A DNA stretch of 64,000 bases from Acutalibacter muris (GTDB lineage Bacteria; Bacillota; Clostridia; Oscillospirales; Acutalibacteraceae): the NCBI RefSeq assembly GCF_002201475.1, contig NZ_CP021422.1, positions 1,426,001 to 1,490,000 on the forward strand, in the 5' to 3' direction. A program made the position numbers and the translations under genes. The first letter of the stretch is position 1. Each line of letters starts with the position of its first letter. The notes beneath the pieces are model-generated. The model was given only the letters and a program-made list of their open reading frames with translations, had not been told where the DNA came from and ran no database searches. Below, one piece after another: positions 17,504 to 25,625 of this stretch.

Positions 17504-18670
17504 ATGCTAAACATACCCCTAATGAGCGACAATATACAGAAGGAGGATGTAAACGCGCTTATATCTTTCCTTAAAGAAACCAATCGGTTCACCCAAGGGC
17601 CCAAGGTTCGGGAATTTGAGCAGGTTTGGAGTGAATGGCTGGGTGTGAAGCACAGTTTATTTGTCAACTCCGGTTCCTCCGCAAATTATATTACGATGGC
17701 AGTTTTACGTGATTTGTATGGCGAGGGAGAAGTAATTGTGCCGCCTATTGCCTGGAGCAGCGATATAGCCTCTGTTTTTGCGGCAGGCCATACGCCGGTT
17801 TTCGTTGACATAGAGAAAAAGAATCTGGCGATGCAGGAAAAGGAGATACTCTCGCATATTACGGATAAAACCCGCGCCGTATTCTTAACCCATGTTCTTG
17901 GGTTCAAGGGGCTGAGCGGGCCGCTGTTGAAAGCGCTGCGGGAAAGAGATATTCCCCTTATTGAGGATGTATGCGAGTCACACGGCGCGATGATGGACGG
18001 CCAAAAGTGCGGAACCTTTGGACTTGCCTCCAACTTCTCCTTTTATTACGCCCACCACATGAGCACGATCGAAGGCGGCATGATATGCACGAATGATGAC
18101 CGCTTTTACCAATATTGCCGTTTATACCGCAGCCATGGCATGGTGAGAGAGAGCACAGACGAAAATTTCAAGGCGGATATTGCGCGGCAGTACCCGGATT
18201 TGCGCCCGGAATTCCTATTTTTGGTGCCGGGATACAATATGCGCAGCACGGAATTAAACGCGGTTATTGGCCTTAATCAAATTAAGCGGTTGGACGCCAA
18301 TAATAAGCGCCGTGCCGAAAATTTCAAGCTATTTTTAGATAACCTGGACCCCAAAAAATATTTTACGGATTTTGATATAGAGGGCGCGGTCAACTATGCC
18401 TTTGTGCTCCTGCTGCGCGAACCTGATGATGCGATGTTCCAAAGGGTAACGGAGGCCCTGCGGGAAAATGGAGTGGAGTTCCGCCGTGGGACTGCCGGCG
18501 GGGGAAATTTGGCGCGGCAGCCTTTTGTGCGGGAACGACTGCCTGGATTTGACCCGGCGTCACTTAAAAATGCGGAATTTGTTCATTCCTATGGATTTTA
18601 CACGGGAAATTACCCCGACCTGTCCGAGGAAAAAATATTGAGTTTATGCAAACTATTAAACGCCATTTGA
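17504..18670 (+). CDS. DegT-fold PLP enzyme with His for Lys, ColD-like sugar 3-dehydratase
   Basis: 388 residues. The aspartate region IEDVCESHGA (about 153-162) is normal. The position of the Schiff-base lysine reads SFYYAHHMSTIEGG: H184 stands where the aminotransferase at 5841 has K183. The same Lys-to-His change defines ColD (GDP-4-keto-6-deoxymannose 3-dehydratase) and the E1 enzyme of 3,6-dideoxyhexose synthesis, which dehydrate C3 instead of completing transamination. E1-type proteins also carry an iron-sulfur cluster with C-terminal cysteines; none are obvious here, which favours ColD. Its place beside an Fcl/ColC-like gene supports this. Confidence 0.8.
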   Translation: MLNIPLMSDNIQKEDVNALISFLKETNRFTQGPKVREFEQVWSEWLGVKHSLFVNSGSSANYITMAVLRDLYGEGEVIVPPIAWSSDIASVFAAGHTPVFVDIEKKNLAMQEKEILSHITDKTRAVFLTHVLGFKGLSGPLLKALRERDIPLIEDVCESHGAMMDGQKCGTFGLASNFSFYYAHHMSTIEGGMICTNDDRFYQYCRLYRSHGMVRESTDENFKADIARQYPDLRPEFLFLVPGYNMRSTELNAVIGLNQIKRLDANNKRRAENFKLFLDNLDPKKYFTDFDIEGAVNYAFVLLLREPDDAMFQRVTEALRENGVEFRRGTAGGGNLARQPFVRERLPGFDPASLKNAEFVHSYGFYTGNYPDLSEEKILSLCKLLNAI

Positions 18671-18686
18671 TGGAAGGAGAAAAATC

Positions 18687-19625
18687 ATGAAAGCAAAAGT
18701 ATTAATAACAGGCGGCGCCGGCTATATCGGCTCTATTTTGACACCCATGCTGTTGAAGGAGGGCTATGATGTTACCGTCCTCGATTTTATGTATTTCAAC
18801 CAAGCGACTCTTCTGGACTGCTGTGCGGACCCGAACTTTCACATTATCAATGGCGACTGCCGCAAGGAAGAGGTCTTAAAGAAAGCGATGCAGGGGAAGG
18901 AATTTATCCTTCCTTTGGCTGCTATGGTGGGTTTCCCCCTGTGCGACCGCGATGAAACGGCGGCCCGCACAACAAACTTAGAGGCGATAAAACTTTTGCT
19001 TCGCCTGCGCCAGCCGGAGCAAAAAATAATTTTCCCGTGCACAAACAGCGGCTATGGGGTAGGAGAGGGAGATGATTTCTGCACAGAGGATTCCCCTTTA
19101 AGGCCGATTTCGCTGTACGGTTCCAGCAAGGTTGCGGCTGAGAAGGCGGTGCTGGAAACAGAAAACTCTTTCTCGTTCCGCTTCGCTACGGTATTCGGGG
19201 CGTCCCCAAGAATGCGGCTGGATCTGTTGGTGAACGATTTTGTGTATCGCGCCGTATATGATCGGACGGCGGTTGTCTTTGAAGGGAATTTCAAGCGAAA
19301 CTATATCCATGTCCGCGATGCGGCAGGGGCGTTCTTGTGGGGTATCCAGCATTTTGATGAAATGAAGGGGCGGCCATATAACTGCGGGCTGTCCAGCGCG
19401 AATTTGTCTAAGCTGGAGCTATGCGCAAAAATTAAGGAGCATATACCTGGCTTTGTATTCCTGGAGGCGCCGATTGGGGAGGATATCGATAAGCGCGACT
19501 ATATCGTTTCAAACGAGCGCCTGGAGGCCACTGGCTGGCGGCCCCAATATACGTTAGATGACGGAATTGAAGAGCTAAAGAAGGTTTTTACCATTATTAA
19601 GAACAAGACCTATTCTAACATCTAA
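18687..19625 (+). CDS. extended SDR NAD-dependent sugar epimerase/reductase
   Basis: 312 residues with TGGAGYIGSIL at the N-terminus and LYGSSKVAAEK as the Y-x3-K pair. The segment before it reads PCTNSGYG and lacks the Asp/Glu pair that marks 4,6-dehydratases (STDEVYG in RfbB here), so I call it an epimerase or reductase rather than the missing GDP-sugar dehydratase. It lies between the ColD-like gene and the heptose kinase and probably acts on the same GDP-linked sugar. AAGGAGAAA precedes the ATG. Confidence 0.75.
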   Translation: MKAKVLITGGAGYIGSILTPMLLKEGYDVTVLDFMYFNQATLLDCCADPNFHIINGDCRKEEVLKKAMQGKEFILPLAAMVGFPLCDRDETAARTTNLEAIKLLLRLRQPEQKIIFPCTNSGYGVGEGDDFCTEDSPLRPISLYGSSKVAAEKAVLETENSFSFRFATVFGASPRMRLDLLVNDFVYRAVYDRTAVVFEGNFKRNYIHVRDAAGAFLWGIQHFDEMKGRPYNCGLSSANLSKLELCAKIKEHIPGFVFLEAPIGEDIDKRDYIVSNERLEATGWRPQYTLDDGIEELKKVFTIIKNKTYSNI

Positions 19626-19647
19626 AATTTAAAAAGGAATATAAACT

Positions 19648-20655
19648 ATGATTATCACGCAAGCCCCCTTTCGAATGTCCTTCTTCGGCGGCGGCACGGA
19701 CTTTCCCGGATTTTACGAAAAGCACGGCGGCAAAGTGCTGTCTACAACTATTGATAAGTATTGCTATGTAAATGTCCGCCATTTGCCGCCCTTTTTCGAG
19801 TACACCAATAATATCACCTACTCCCTGCGCGAACAGGTGAATTCCGTGGAGGAAATCAAGCACCCGGCGATTCGTGAGGCCATGAAATTTTTGGATATGC
19901 ACGATTTGTCCCTTAGCTATGACGCGGACCTTCCAGCCCGGACCGGGTTGGGGACAAGCAGCGCCTTTGCGGTGGCGCTGCTTATGGGCTTCTATGCCTT
20001 GAAGGGCAAATATGCGGATAAGCGCCGTTTGGCTGAGGAGGCCATATACTTGGAGCGGGAGCTGTGCAGGGAGAGCGGCGGTGTGCAGGACCAGATTGCG
20101 GCGGCTTATGGCGGGTTTAACAGGATAGACTTTAGCGCGGAGGGGTTTCAGGTAAACCCGGTGGTAATTTCAAATGAGAAGAAGGAATGTCTCAACGATA
20201 ATTTACTGCTGTTCTTTACCGGTGTGTCAAGATTTTCCTCTCAAATCCAGGAAAAGCATGAGCAGGCGCTCCGGTCAAAGGAGGAACAGCTGTTGGAAAT
20301 GTTGGCGTTGGTAGATGAGGCCGAGGCGGCCCTTGTGGGAGGAGATTTAGATGAGTTTGGCCGGCTGCTGGATTATACTTGGCGGCTCAAGCGCGGAGTA
20401 AACGCGGCCGTGTCCAATGACACGATAGACAGCATATATAACGCCGCAAGGGAGGCCGGCGCTCTGGGCGGAAAGCTTCTGGGGGCAGGGGGCGGCGGGT
20501 TCCTGCTGTTCTATGTCCAGCCGGACAGGCAGGCAGACGTGAGAAAGGCGCTGGAACAGCTAAAGGAGATACCGTTTAAGTTTGAGAGCGGCGGCGCCAG
20601 AGTGCTCTATTATTTGCCCGAGGATTTCATAAAGGGAGGCGGCAAAGTATGTTAA
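19648..20655 (+). CDS. hddA: D-glycero-alpha-D-manno-heptose 7-phosphate kinase
   Basis: 335 residues, GHMP kinase family. It begins IITQAPFRMSFFGGGTDFPGF, the HddA-type opening; the ATP loop GLGTSSAFAVALL is near 105-117 and GGKLLGAGGGGFLLFY is the third GHMP motif. HddA phosphorylates heptose-7-phosphate at C1. GmhA overlaps its end and the HddC-GmhB fusion follows, giving the complete set for GDP-D-glycero-alpha-D-manno-heptose from sedoheptulose-7-phosphate. Confidence 0.88.
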   Translation: MIITQAPFRMSFFGGGTDFPGFYEKHGGKVLSTTIDKYCYVNVRHLPPFFEYTNNITYSLREQVNSVEEIKHPAIREAMKFLDMHDLSLSYDADLPARTGLGTSSAFAVALLMGFYALKGKYADKRRLAEEAIYLERELCRESGGVQDQIAAAYGGFNRIDFSAEGFQVNPVVISNEKKECLNDNLLLFFTGVSRFSSQIQEKHEQALRSKEEQLLEMLALVDEAEAALVGGDLDEFGRLLDYTWRLKRGVNAAVSNDTIDSIYNAAREAGALGGKLLGAGGGGFLLFYVQPDRQADVRKALEQLKEIPFKFESGGARVLYYLPEDFIKGGGKVC

Positions 20656-21296
20656 AGCCGGGTACAGAGGCTATCGTTAATAGGTACTGTGAAAATGAGC
20701 CTGCTATTGCGGCAATACATAAATCGCTGACGCAGGCCGTTGTGGTGCTGGTTGAAACCTTTCAAAGGGGCGGCAAGCTGCTGGTATGCGGCAACGGCGG
20801 CAGCTGTGCGGACGCCGACCATATTGTAGGCGAATTGGTAAAGGCCTTCCGCATAGAGCGCCCGCTGGATTCATCGTTTGCGGCGTCGCTGGAGAGATTG
20901 GGGGCAGACGGCAAATTGCTTGCCCAAAAGCTGCAGGGGGGCTTGCCGGCCATCAATTTGGGCAGCCATACCGCCCTCATGACAGCGATGGATAATGATG
21001 TGGGCAGCGAGTATGTATTCGCCCAGCAGGTAGCGGCCTATGGGCAGGCGGAGGACGTTTTCCTTGGAATCAGTACGTCAGGAAATTCCAGGAATGTTTT
21101 GCTGGCGGGAAAAACCGCCAAGGCTAAGGGCCTGAAAACCCTTGCTTTGACGGGAAGGACCGGCGGAGAAATGGCGGAGGAATTTGATTTGATTTTATGT
21201 GCCGGCGCCGGCTGTACAGAGGACGTACAGGATCTGCATTCAAAGCTGTACCACGCGGTTTGCGCGGCGGTAGAATATGAGCTTTGGGGTGACTGA
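20649..21296 (+). CDS. gmhA: sedoheptulose 7-phosphate isomerase
   Basis: 215 residues with one SIS domain. GNGGSCADADHIVGELVKAF (about 48-67) matches the GmhA substrate-binding loop, and FLGISTSGNSRNVLLA is the second phosphosugar loop. It isomerises sedoheptulose-7-phosphate to D-glycero-D-manno-heptose-7-phosphate, the first step of the heptose branch. It overlaps hddA by seven bases and ends two bases before the fused gene, so all three are translated together. Confidence 0.9.
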   Translation: MLKPGTEAIVNRYCENEPAIAAIHKSLTQAVVVLVETFQRGGKLLVCGNGGSCADADHIVGELVKAFRIERPLDSSFAASLERLGADGKLLAQKLQGGLPAINLGSHTALMTAMDNDVGSEYVFAQQVAAYGQAEDVFLGISTSGNSRNVLLAGKTAKAKGLKTLALTGRTGGEMAEEFDLILCAGAGCTEDVQDLHSKLYHAVCAAVEYELWGD

Positions 21297-21298
21297 TC

Positions 21299-22504
21299 AT
21301 GGTGGCTGTAATAACTGCCGGAGGCAGGGGGACGCGCATTGCCAGTGTGGACGGTAGTGTGCCAAAGCCTATGCTGCCGGTTGCGGGAAAGCCGGTATTA
21401 AAGCGCCAGGTGGAGGGTTTGCGGCGGCAGGGAATAGATCGGATAATCTTTACTATTGGCTATAAAGGCGGGCAGATTCGCGACTTTTTTGGAGACGGGA
21501 GTCTGTTCGGCGTACAAATTGATTATATTGAGGAGAAGGAGCCACTGGGTACGGCGGGGGCGCTGTACTATTTAAAGGATAGAGTGAAGGAGGATTTCCT
21601 CCTGATCAACGGCGATCTGATTTTTGATGTGGATTTGCACCGCATGATGGACTTTCATAAAGAGCGTCACGCGGCGGCGACTTTGCTGGTACACCCTAAC
21701 GACCACCCGTATGACAGCGGCTTGATAGCCGCGGGTGAGACCGGGCAAGTGAACGGCTGGCTCTCAAAGGAGGACAAGCGCGGCTGGTATCAAAACTGCG
21801 CCAACGCGGGGATACATATTCTCTCTCCGCGGCTGCTGGATAAGCTGGACGCGCCCCAAAAGACGGACTTGGACAGGGATTTGCTAAAGCCGAGGATTCG
21901 TTCCGGCGAGGTATATGCCTACCGTTCTCCCGAATACGTGAAGGATATGGGAACGCCGGAGCGCATAGCCCAGGTGGAAAAGGATTTGCGGTCCGGGCTG
22001 GTGGCAAGGAAAAACCTTTGCCGTAAGCAGAGAGCGGTCTTTCTGGACAGGGACGGGACCATTAACAAGTACGTCGGCTTTTTACGAAATATTGATGATT
22101 TTGAGTTGATTGACGGCGTGGCCGAGAGGATTCGTAAAATCAATCAGAGCGGCTATTTGGCTATTGTGGTTACAAATCAGCCCGTCATTGCCCGCGGCGA
22201 GGTGACTTGGGCGCAGCTTCGGGAGATACACGACAAGATGGAGACCTTACTGGGCGAAAAGGGCGCCTATGTGGAGGATATCTTTGTGTGCCCCCATCAT
22301 CCAGACAGGGGGTTCCCCGGGGAGGTAGCCGAGTATAAAGTCGACTGCGACTGCCGGAAACCGAAGCCCGGGATGCTGCTAAGGGCTGCCGAGAGGTATA
22401 ATATTGATCTTTCCGAGAGCTGGATGGTGGGGGATAGTGAGAGTGATATGGAGGCGGGGAGAAGGGCTGGGTGCCATGTGAAAAGAGTAATCAATGTTAG
22501 ATGA
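21299..22504 (+). CDS. fused heptose-1-phosphate nucleotidyltransferase and heptose bisphosphate phosphatase (HddC-GmhB)
   Basis: 401 residues in two domains. Residues 1-230 form a nucleotidyltransferase (AVITAGGRGTRI, KPMLPVAGKPVL, LLINGDLIFD) of the HddC type, expected to attach GMP to heptose-1-phosphate. Residues 245-400 form a HAD phosphatase like GmhB: FLDRDGTINK near 250, a zinc-loop CPHHPDRGF with CDCRKPKPGM, and MVGDSESDM. Together they remove the C7 phosphate and activate the sugar. The fusion covers the last two steps in one polypeptide. Confidence 0.88.
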   Translation: MVAVITAGGRGTRIASVDGSVPKPMLPVAGKPVLKRQVEGLRRQGIDRIIFTIGYKGGQIRDFFGDGSLFGVQIDYIEEKEPLGTAGALYYLKDRVKEDFLLINGDLIFDVDLHRMMDFHKERHAAATLLVHPNDHPYDSGLIAAGETGQVNGWLSKEDKRGWYQNCANAGIHILSPRLLDKLDAPQKTDLDRDLLKPRIRSGEVYAYRSPEYVKDMGTPERIAQVEKDLRSGLVARKNLCRKQRAVFLDRDGTINKYVGFLRNIDDFELIDGVAERIRKINQSGYLAIVVTNQPVIARGEVTWAQLREIHDKMETLLGEKGAYVEDIFVCPHHPDRGFPGEVAEYKVDCDCRKPKPGMLLRAAERYNIDLSESWMVGDSESDMEAGRRAGCHVKRVINVR

Positions 22505-22558
22505 ATTAAAAGCGAAACCTTACAATAGTACACATTACTTTTTTGGGAGAGTTGCGAT

Positions 22559-23666
22559 ATGATTTGTGCGAAAGAGTTTATTGATAAGTTTGGGCAGATA
22601 TACAACTTTTTAGAGGACCAAGAGTCCCGGGAAACGTATATGGCGCGTATTCATTATCTTATTACCGGCGATTTCGGGTATTACCGGCGGATTATACACA
22701 AATACTTGGCAGATGTACCGCCGATAAATGGAACAGCATTTGATGAGCTCCTTCTCACCCCCCCCAGCGGCAGATGGGCGCAAGATTGTGCTATATGGAA
22801 CCGGCGATGTAGGGAGATTATTATTCCATTCAGTTTATAAAGATGATAAGCGATTTATTGGCTTTTGCAGCCGTAACAAAGAAAAGCAGAAATATGGCTT
22901 TTTAGGGTATCCGGTCATGGCCCCTGAAGAATTATTGAAACAAAAAAGCTTTAACGTGGTAATTAGTGCCGATGATTGTGGAAAGAGGAGGAACCGGACA
23001 GAGATAAGGAGGATATTACTCGACGGCGGATATCCCGGGGAGCAGATTTATGAATTTGACAAAAGAAAAGAGGGGATACAGCGCTATGACCCAAGCCAAT
23101 ATTTTGCTCCAGATTTCATAAAGTATCAGGAGGAGGAGATATTGATAGATGGGGGATGCTATAATCTGGATTCTGCGCTGGAAATGCGCCGTCATTGTAA
23201 AAATTTGAAGAAGGTTTACGCATTTGAACCAGATCCGATAAGCTATAAGCATTGTCTTGCTGTACAGCAAGAAACAGGGTTTGAGCAGGTAAAGATGATA
23301 CAAGCAGGTACGTGGAATAGCAAGACGACGCTTTCTTTTGAGATAGGTAACGACGGGGGCTCGTCTTTGGCAAAAACAGGTGAAATTTCCGTACCCGTTG
23401 TAACGATAGATGAAACCGTTATGCCAGAAGATAGGATTACTTATATTAAGCTTGACGTAGAGGGGGCGGAATTGGAGTCTTTGGAGGGAGCAAGAATTAC
23501 AATTCAAAAATATAAGCCCAAATTGGCAGTTTGTTTATACCATAAACCTGAGGATTTGATCACGCTGCCACTTTACATTAAAGGGCTTGTGCCAGAATAC
23601 AAGCTGTATGTGCGGCACCACTCTAATGTTCCGGAGGAGACGGTGCTATATGCGGTTATTCCATAA
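22559..23666 (+). pseudogene. FkbM-type methyltransferase, frameshifted at a C8 tract (possibly phase-variable)
   Basis: The gene starts at ATG 22559 in one frame; after the run of eight C at 22758-22765 the protein continues in the next frame to 23666. With seven C the two join smoothly as LLLTPPAADGRKIVLYGTGDVG, giving about 368 residues. The front (to about 65) is helical. Next comes a Rossmann-like domain (VLYGTGDVGRLLF), then an FkbM SAM-methyltransferase (EILIDGGCYNLDS, VYAFEPDPISY, IKLDVEGAELESL). As written, translation from 22559 ends at 22840. A shorter product could start at ATG 22728. It is either an off-phase contingency gene or a recent mutation. Confidence 0.75.
22758..22765 (+). 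repeat. poly-C (C8) homopolymer inside coding sequence
   Basis: Eight consecutive cytosines lie exactly where the methyltransferase reading frame shifts. Loss of one base restores the full protein. Homopolymeric C/G tracts of this length are slippage-prone and are known contingency switches in surface-glycan genes of other bacteria. A sequencing error is the main alternative. Confidence 0.8.
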
Positions 23667-23712
23667 ACGGTGCAAAAAATTAAAACAATAGCTGAAAGAA
23701 GTGATACTATAA

Positions 23713-25188
23713 ATGGAATGTGACGTGTTAATTGTAAAGCCCGCAGACCAGAAAAATGTGTATGGAGGACTGGACGCCTTTTCGTTGACCGCATATGAGC
23801 CGCCGCTGTGGACGGCTCTATTGGCAGGGCATATACGCGGCGCCGGCTACAGCGTGAAATTGCTGGATGTGGAGGTTGAAAAGCTTTCTGCGGAGGAGGC
23901 CGCGAAACGTATCATAGAGCTGGATCCGCGGCTGACGGTAATTTCCGTGTCGGGGACAAACCCGTCGGCATCAACGCAAAATATGCTTGCGTTACGAAAA
24001 ATTGTGAATAAATGCAGGGAGCTGGAACATACACATAAGTATATTGCGGCGCAGGGCATCCACGTTTCTGCGCTACCTGAGCGCACCCTGGCGGAGGAAA
24101 AGCTTGATTTTGTGTGTTGTGGAGAGGGCTTCTATACTATAACACCGTTAGTCGAGGCAATAAAGCGAAGCGCGGTTTCAGCAGAGGAATTGCGGAATAT
24201 ACCGGGATTATGTTTTAGGACCCAGGATAAGCCGGTTAAAACAGAAGCGGCGCCGCTGTACAAAAATTTAGATGAGCTTCCTATGGCGGCATGGGATCTG
24301 CTGCCTATGGAAAAGTATAGGGCCCATAACTGGCACTGCTTTGGCGATATCGATCACAGACAGCCGTATGGCCTTATTTGGACTGCGCTGGGGTGCCCGT
24401 TCCACTGCCATTTTTGCTGTATAAACACAATGTTTAATAGCCGCCCCGGTATCAGGTTCCGCAGCCCGAAGAAGGTACTGGAAGAGATAGATTATCTTGT
24501 GAATACCTATGGAATTCATAATTTTAAGATAGCAGATGAACTATTTGCTATGAAGGAGCAGAGGGTCGCGGAAATCTGTCAGGGGCTGATCGAGCGTAAT
24601 TACCATTTAAATATCTGGACGTATGGCAGAGTTGATACCGTTACGCCGGCTATGCTCGAAATAATGAAGAAAGCCGGAATAAACTGGATAGCTTATGGCT
24701 TTGAATCTGGAAATAAGACGGTGCTGGAGGAGGTATCAAAGGGGTATGATTTTAATACGGTGGACGCTGTTGTAAAAATGACCTATGGCGCTGGTATGCA
24801 TATCGCTGCCAATTTTATGTTTGGCCTGCCGAAAGACAATTATGACTCTATGCAGCAGACGTTACAGATGGCCTTTGATATAAATGCTGAATGGGCGAAT
24901 TTTAACTCCGTTATGGCATATCCGGGCTCAGGTTTATATGTGGATGCCGTTAAAAGTGGCAGCAGATTGCCGGAAACATGGCAGGGCTATTCGCAGTATG
25001 CGGCAGATTGTCTGCCTATGGATACAGAATACCTATCTGCAGAGGAGGTTGTGGCGTTTCGCGATTATGCTTTCAAGGCATATTTTACCAATCCAAGATA
25101 TTTGAAACGTATGGAGAATATATTTGGCTTGGAAACGGTTGAAGTGATTAAAGAAATGACGAGCCGTCCTTTAAGAAGAAATAATTGA
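23713..25188 (+). CDS. B12-binding-domain radical SAM protein
   Basis: 491 residues. The N-terminal 170 residues have a cobalamin-binding Rossmann layout (LLDVEVEKLSAEEA, ISVSGTNPSAST) but no clear DxHxxG motif. The radical SAM motif is CPFHCHFC (C228, C232, C235), followed by FKIADELFAMK and WIAYGFESGNKTVLE, typical of the BchE-like class. Such enzymes methylate unactivated carbons or rearrange substrates. As the last gene of the glycan run, it could act on a sugar. Substrate unknown. The visible G+C is low as in the preceding gene. Confidence 0.75.
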   Translation: MECDVLIVKPADQKNVYGGLDAFSLTAYEPPLWTALLAGHIRGAGYSVKLLDVEVEKLSAEEAAKRIIELDPRLTVISVSGTNPSASTQNMLALRKIVNKCRELEHTHKYIAAQGIHVSALPERTLAEEKLDFVCCGEGFYTITPLVEAIKRSAVSAEELRNIPGLCFRTQDKPVKTEAAPLYKNLDELPMAAWDLLPMEKYRAHNWHCFGDIDHRQPYGLIWTALGCPFHCHFCCINTMFNSRPGIRFRSPKKVLEEIDYLVNTYGIHNFKIADELFAMKEQRVAEICQGLIERNYHLNIWTYGRVDTVTPAMLEIMKKAGINWIAYGFESGNKTVLEEVSKGYDFNTVDAVVKMTYGAGMHIAANFMFGLPKDNYDSMQQTLQMAFDINAEWANFNSVMAYPGSGLYVDAVKSGSRLPETWQGYSQYAADCLPMDTEYLSAEEVVAFRDYAFKAYFTNPRYLKRMENIFGLETVEVIKEMTSRPLRRNN

Positions 25189-25515
25189 GAAAGGACACGC
25201 CCCTTTACGCCCCACTTTTTTTGGCCCTCCTTCGCCCTGCTGGGGAGCTATCTTTTTAGTTCCACTGACACAAATCGACATTTTCCCCGATAAGTTAAGA
25301 ACCCGTATTCACAAGCTGCAAGCACCGTCTAAGCGGTTTTTTCGGTTATGAATACAGGTTCTTATTGTTTTGATACGCTAGAGGCCGTGACGGTTTCATG
25401 CTTTCGGCAAAAGCACACCCCGCGTATTATACATAGAATCTGGTCGGATTTTGTGAACTTTTACAAAGTTTAGGGTATAAATTCTCAAACTTTCCAAGAA
25501 ATAACTAAAAACCAC
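25189..25515. other. intergenic region between glycan locus and glycogen operon
   Basis: No gene is supported in this stretch. It holds an imperfect inverted repeat (25296-25364, listed separately). The part from about 25190 to 25270 is C/T-rich and may contain a terminator for the glycan run, but I do not find a convincing hairpin. Confidence 0.4.
25296..25364. repeat. 16-bp imperfect inverted repeat, possible insertion-sequence ends
   Basis: TAAGAACCCGTATTCA (25296-25311) is matched by TGAATACAGGTTCTTA (25349-25364), 15 of 16 bases complementary, around a 37-base centre. The right arm with its flank (TTATGAATACAGGTTCTTA) matches 15 of 19 bases of a motif at 3075-3093, at the end of the IS5-family remnant. 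It may be a miniature element or the paired ends left after loss of such an insertion. There is no T-run, so it is not a typical terminator. Confidence 0.5.
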
Positions 25516-25543
25516 TTGAAATTTTTTTTATATATGGTATTAT
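25516..25543 (+). promoter_or_regulatory. sigma-A-type promoter of the glycogen operon
   Basis: TTGAAA (25516-25521) and TATTAT (25538-25543) are separated by 16 bases in an A/T-rich stretch, about 85 bases ahead of glgB. It is the best match in this gap and would drive glgB-glgC-glgD-glgA. Confidence 0.6.
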
Positions 25544-25571
25544 AAGAGCAGGGAAATCTACCCTTTAGTAC

Positions 25572-25601
25572 GGCTGGCTGTAAGATCAGCCGCTGCCAGC
25601 C
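25572..25601 (+). promoter_or_regulatory. leader hairpin before glgB with two alternative pairings
   Basis: GGCTGGC (25572-25578) pairs perfectly with GCCAGCC (25595-25601), while the overlapping GGCTG (25576-25580) can pair with CAGCC (25587-25591). Both cannot form fully together. It lies in the expected glgB leader just before the ribosome-binding region, so an effect on translation is possible but unproven. Confidence 0.4.
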
Positions 25602-25625
25602 AAAGAAAGGAATGTGATCGGTGAT

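Noticed and set aside
18687..19625. GDP-mannose 4,6-dehydratase completing the pathway
   Set aside because: The catalytic segment reads TNSGYG without the acidic pair needed for 4,6-dehydration.
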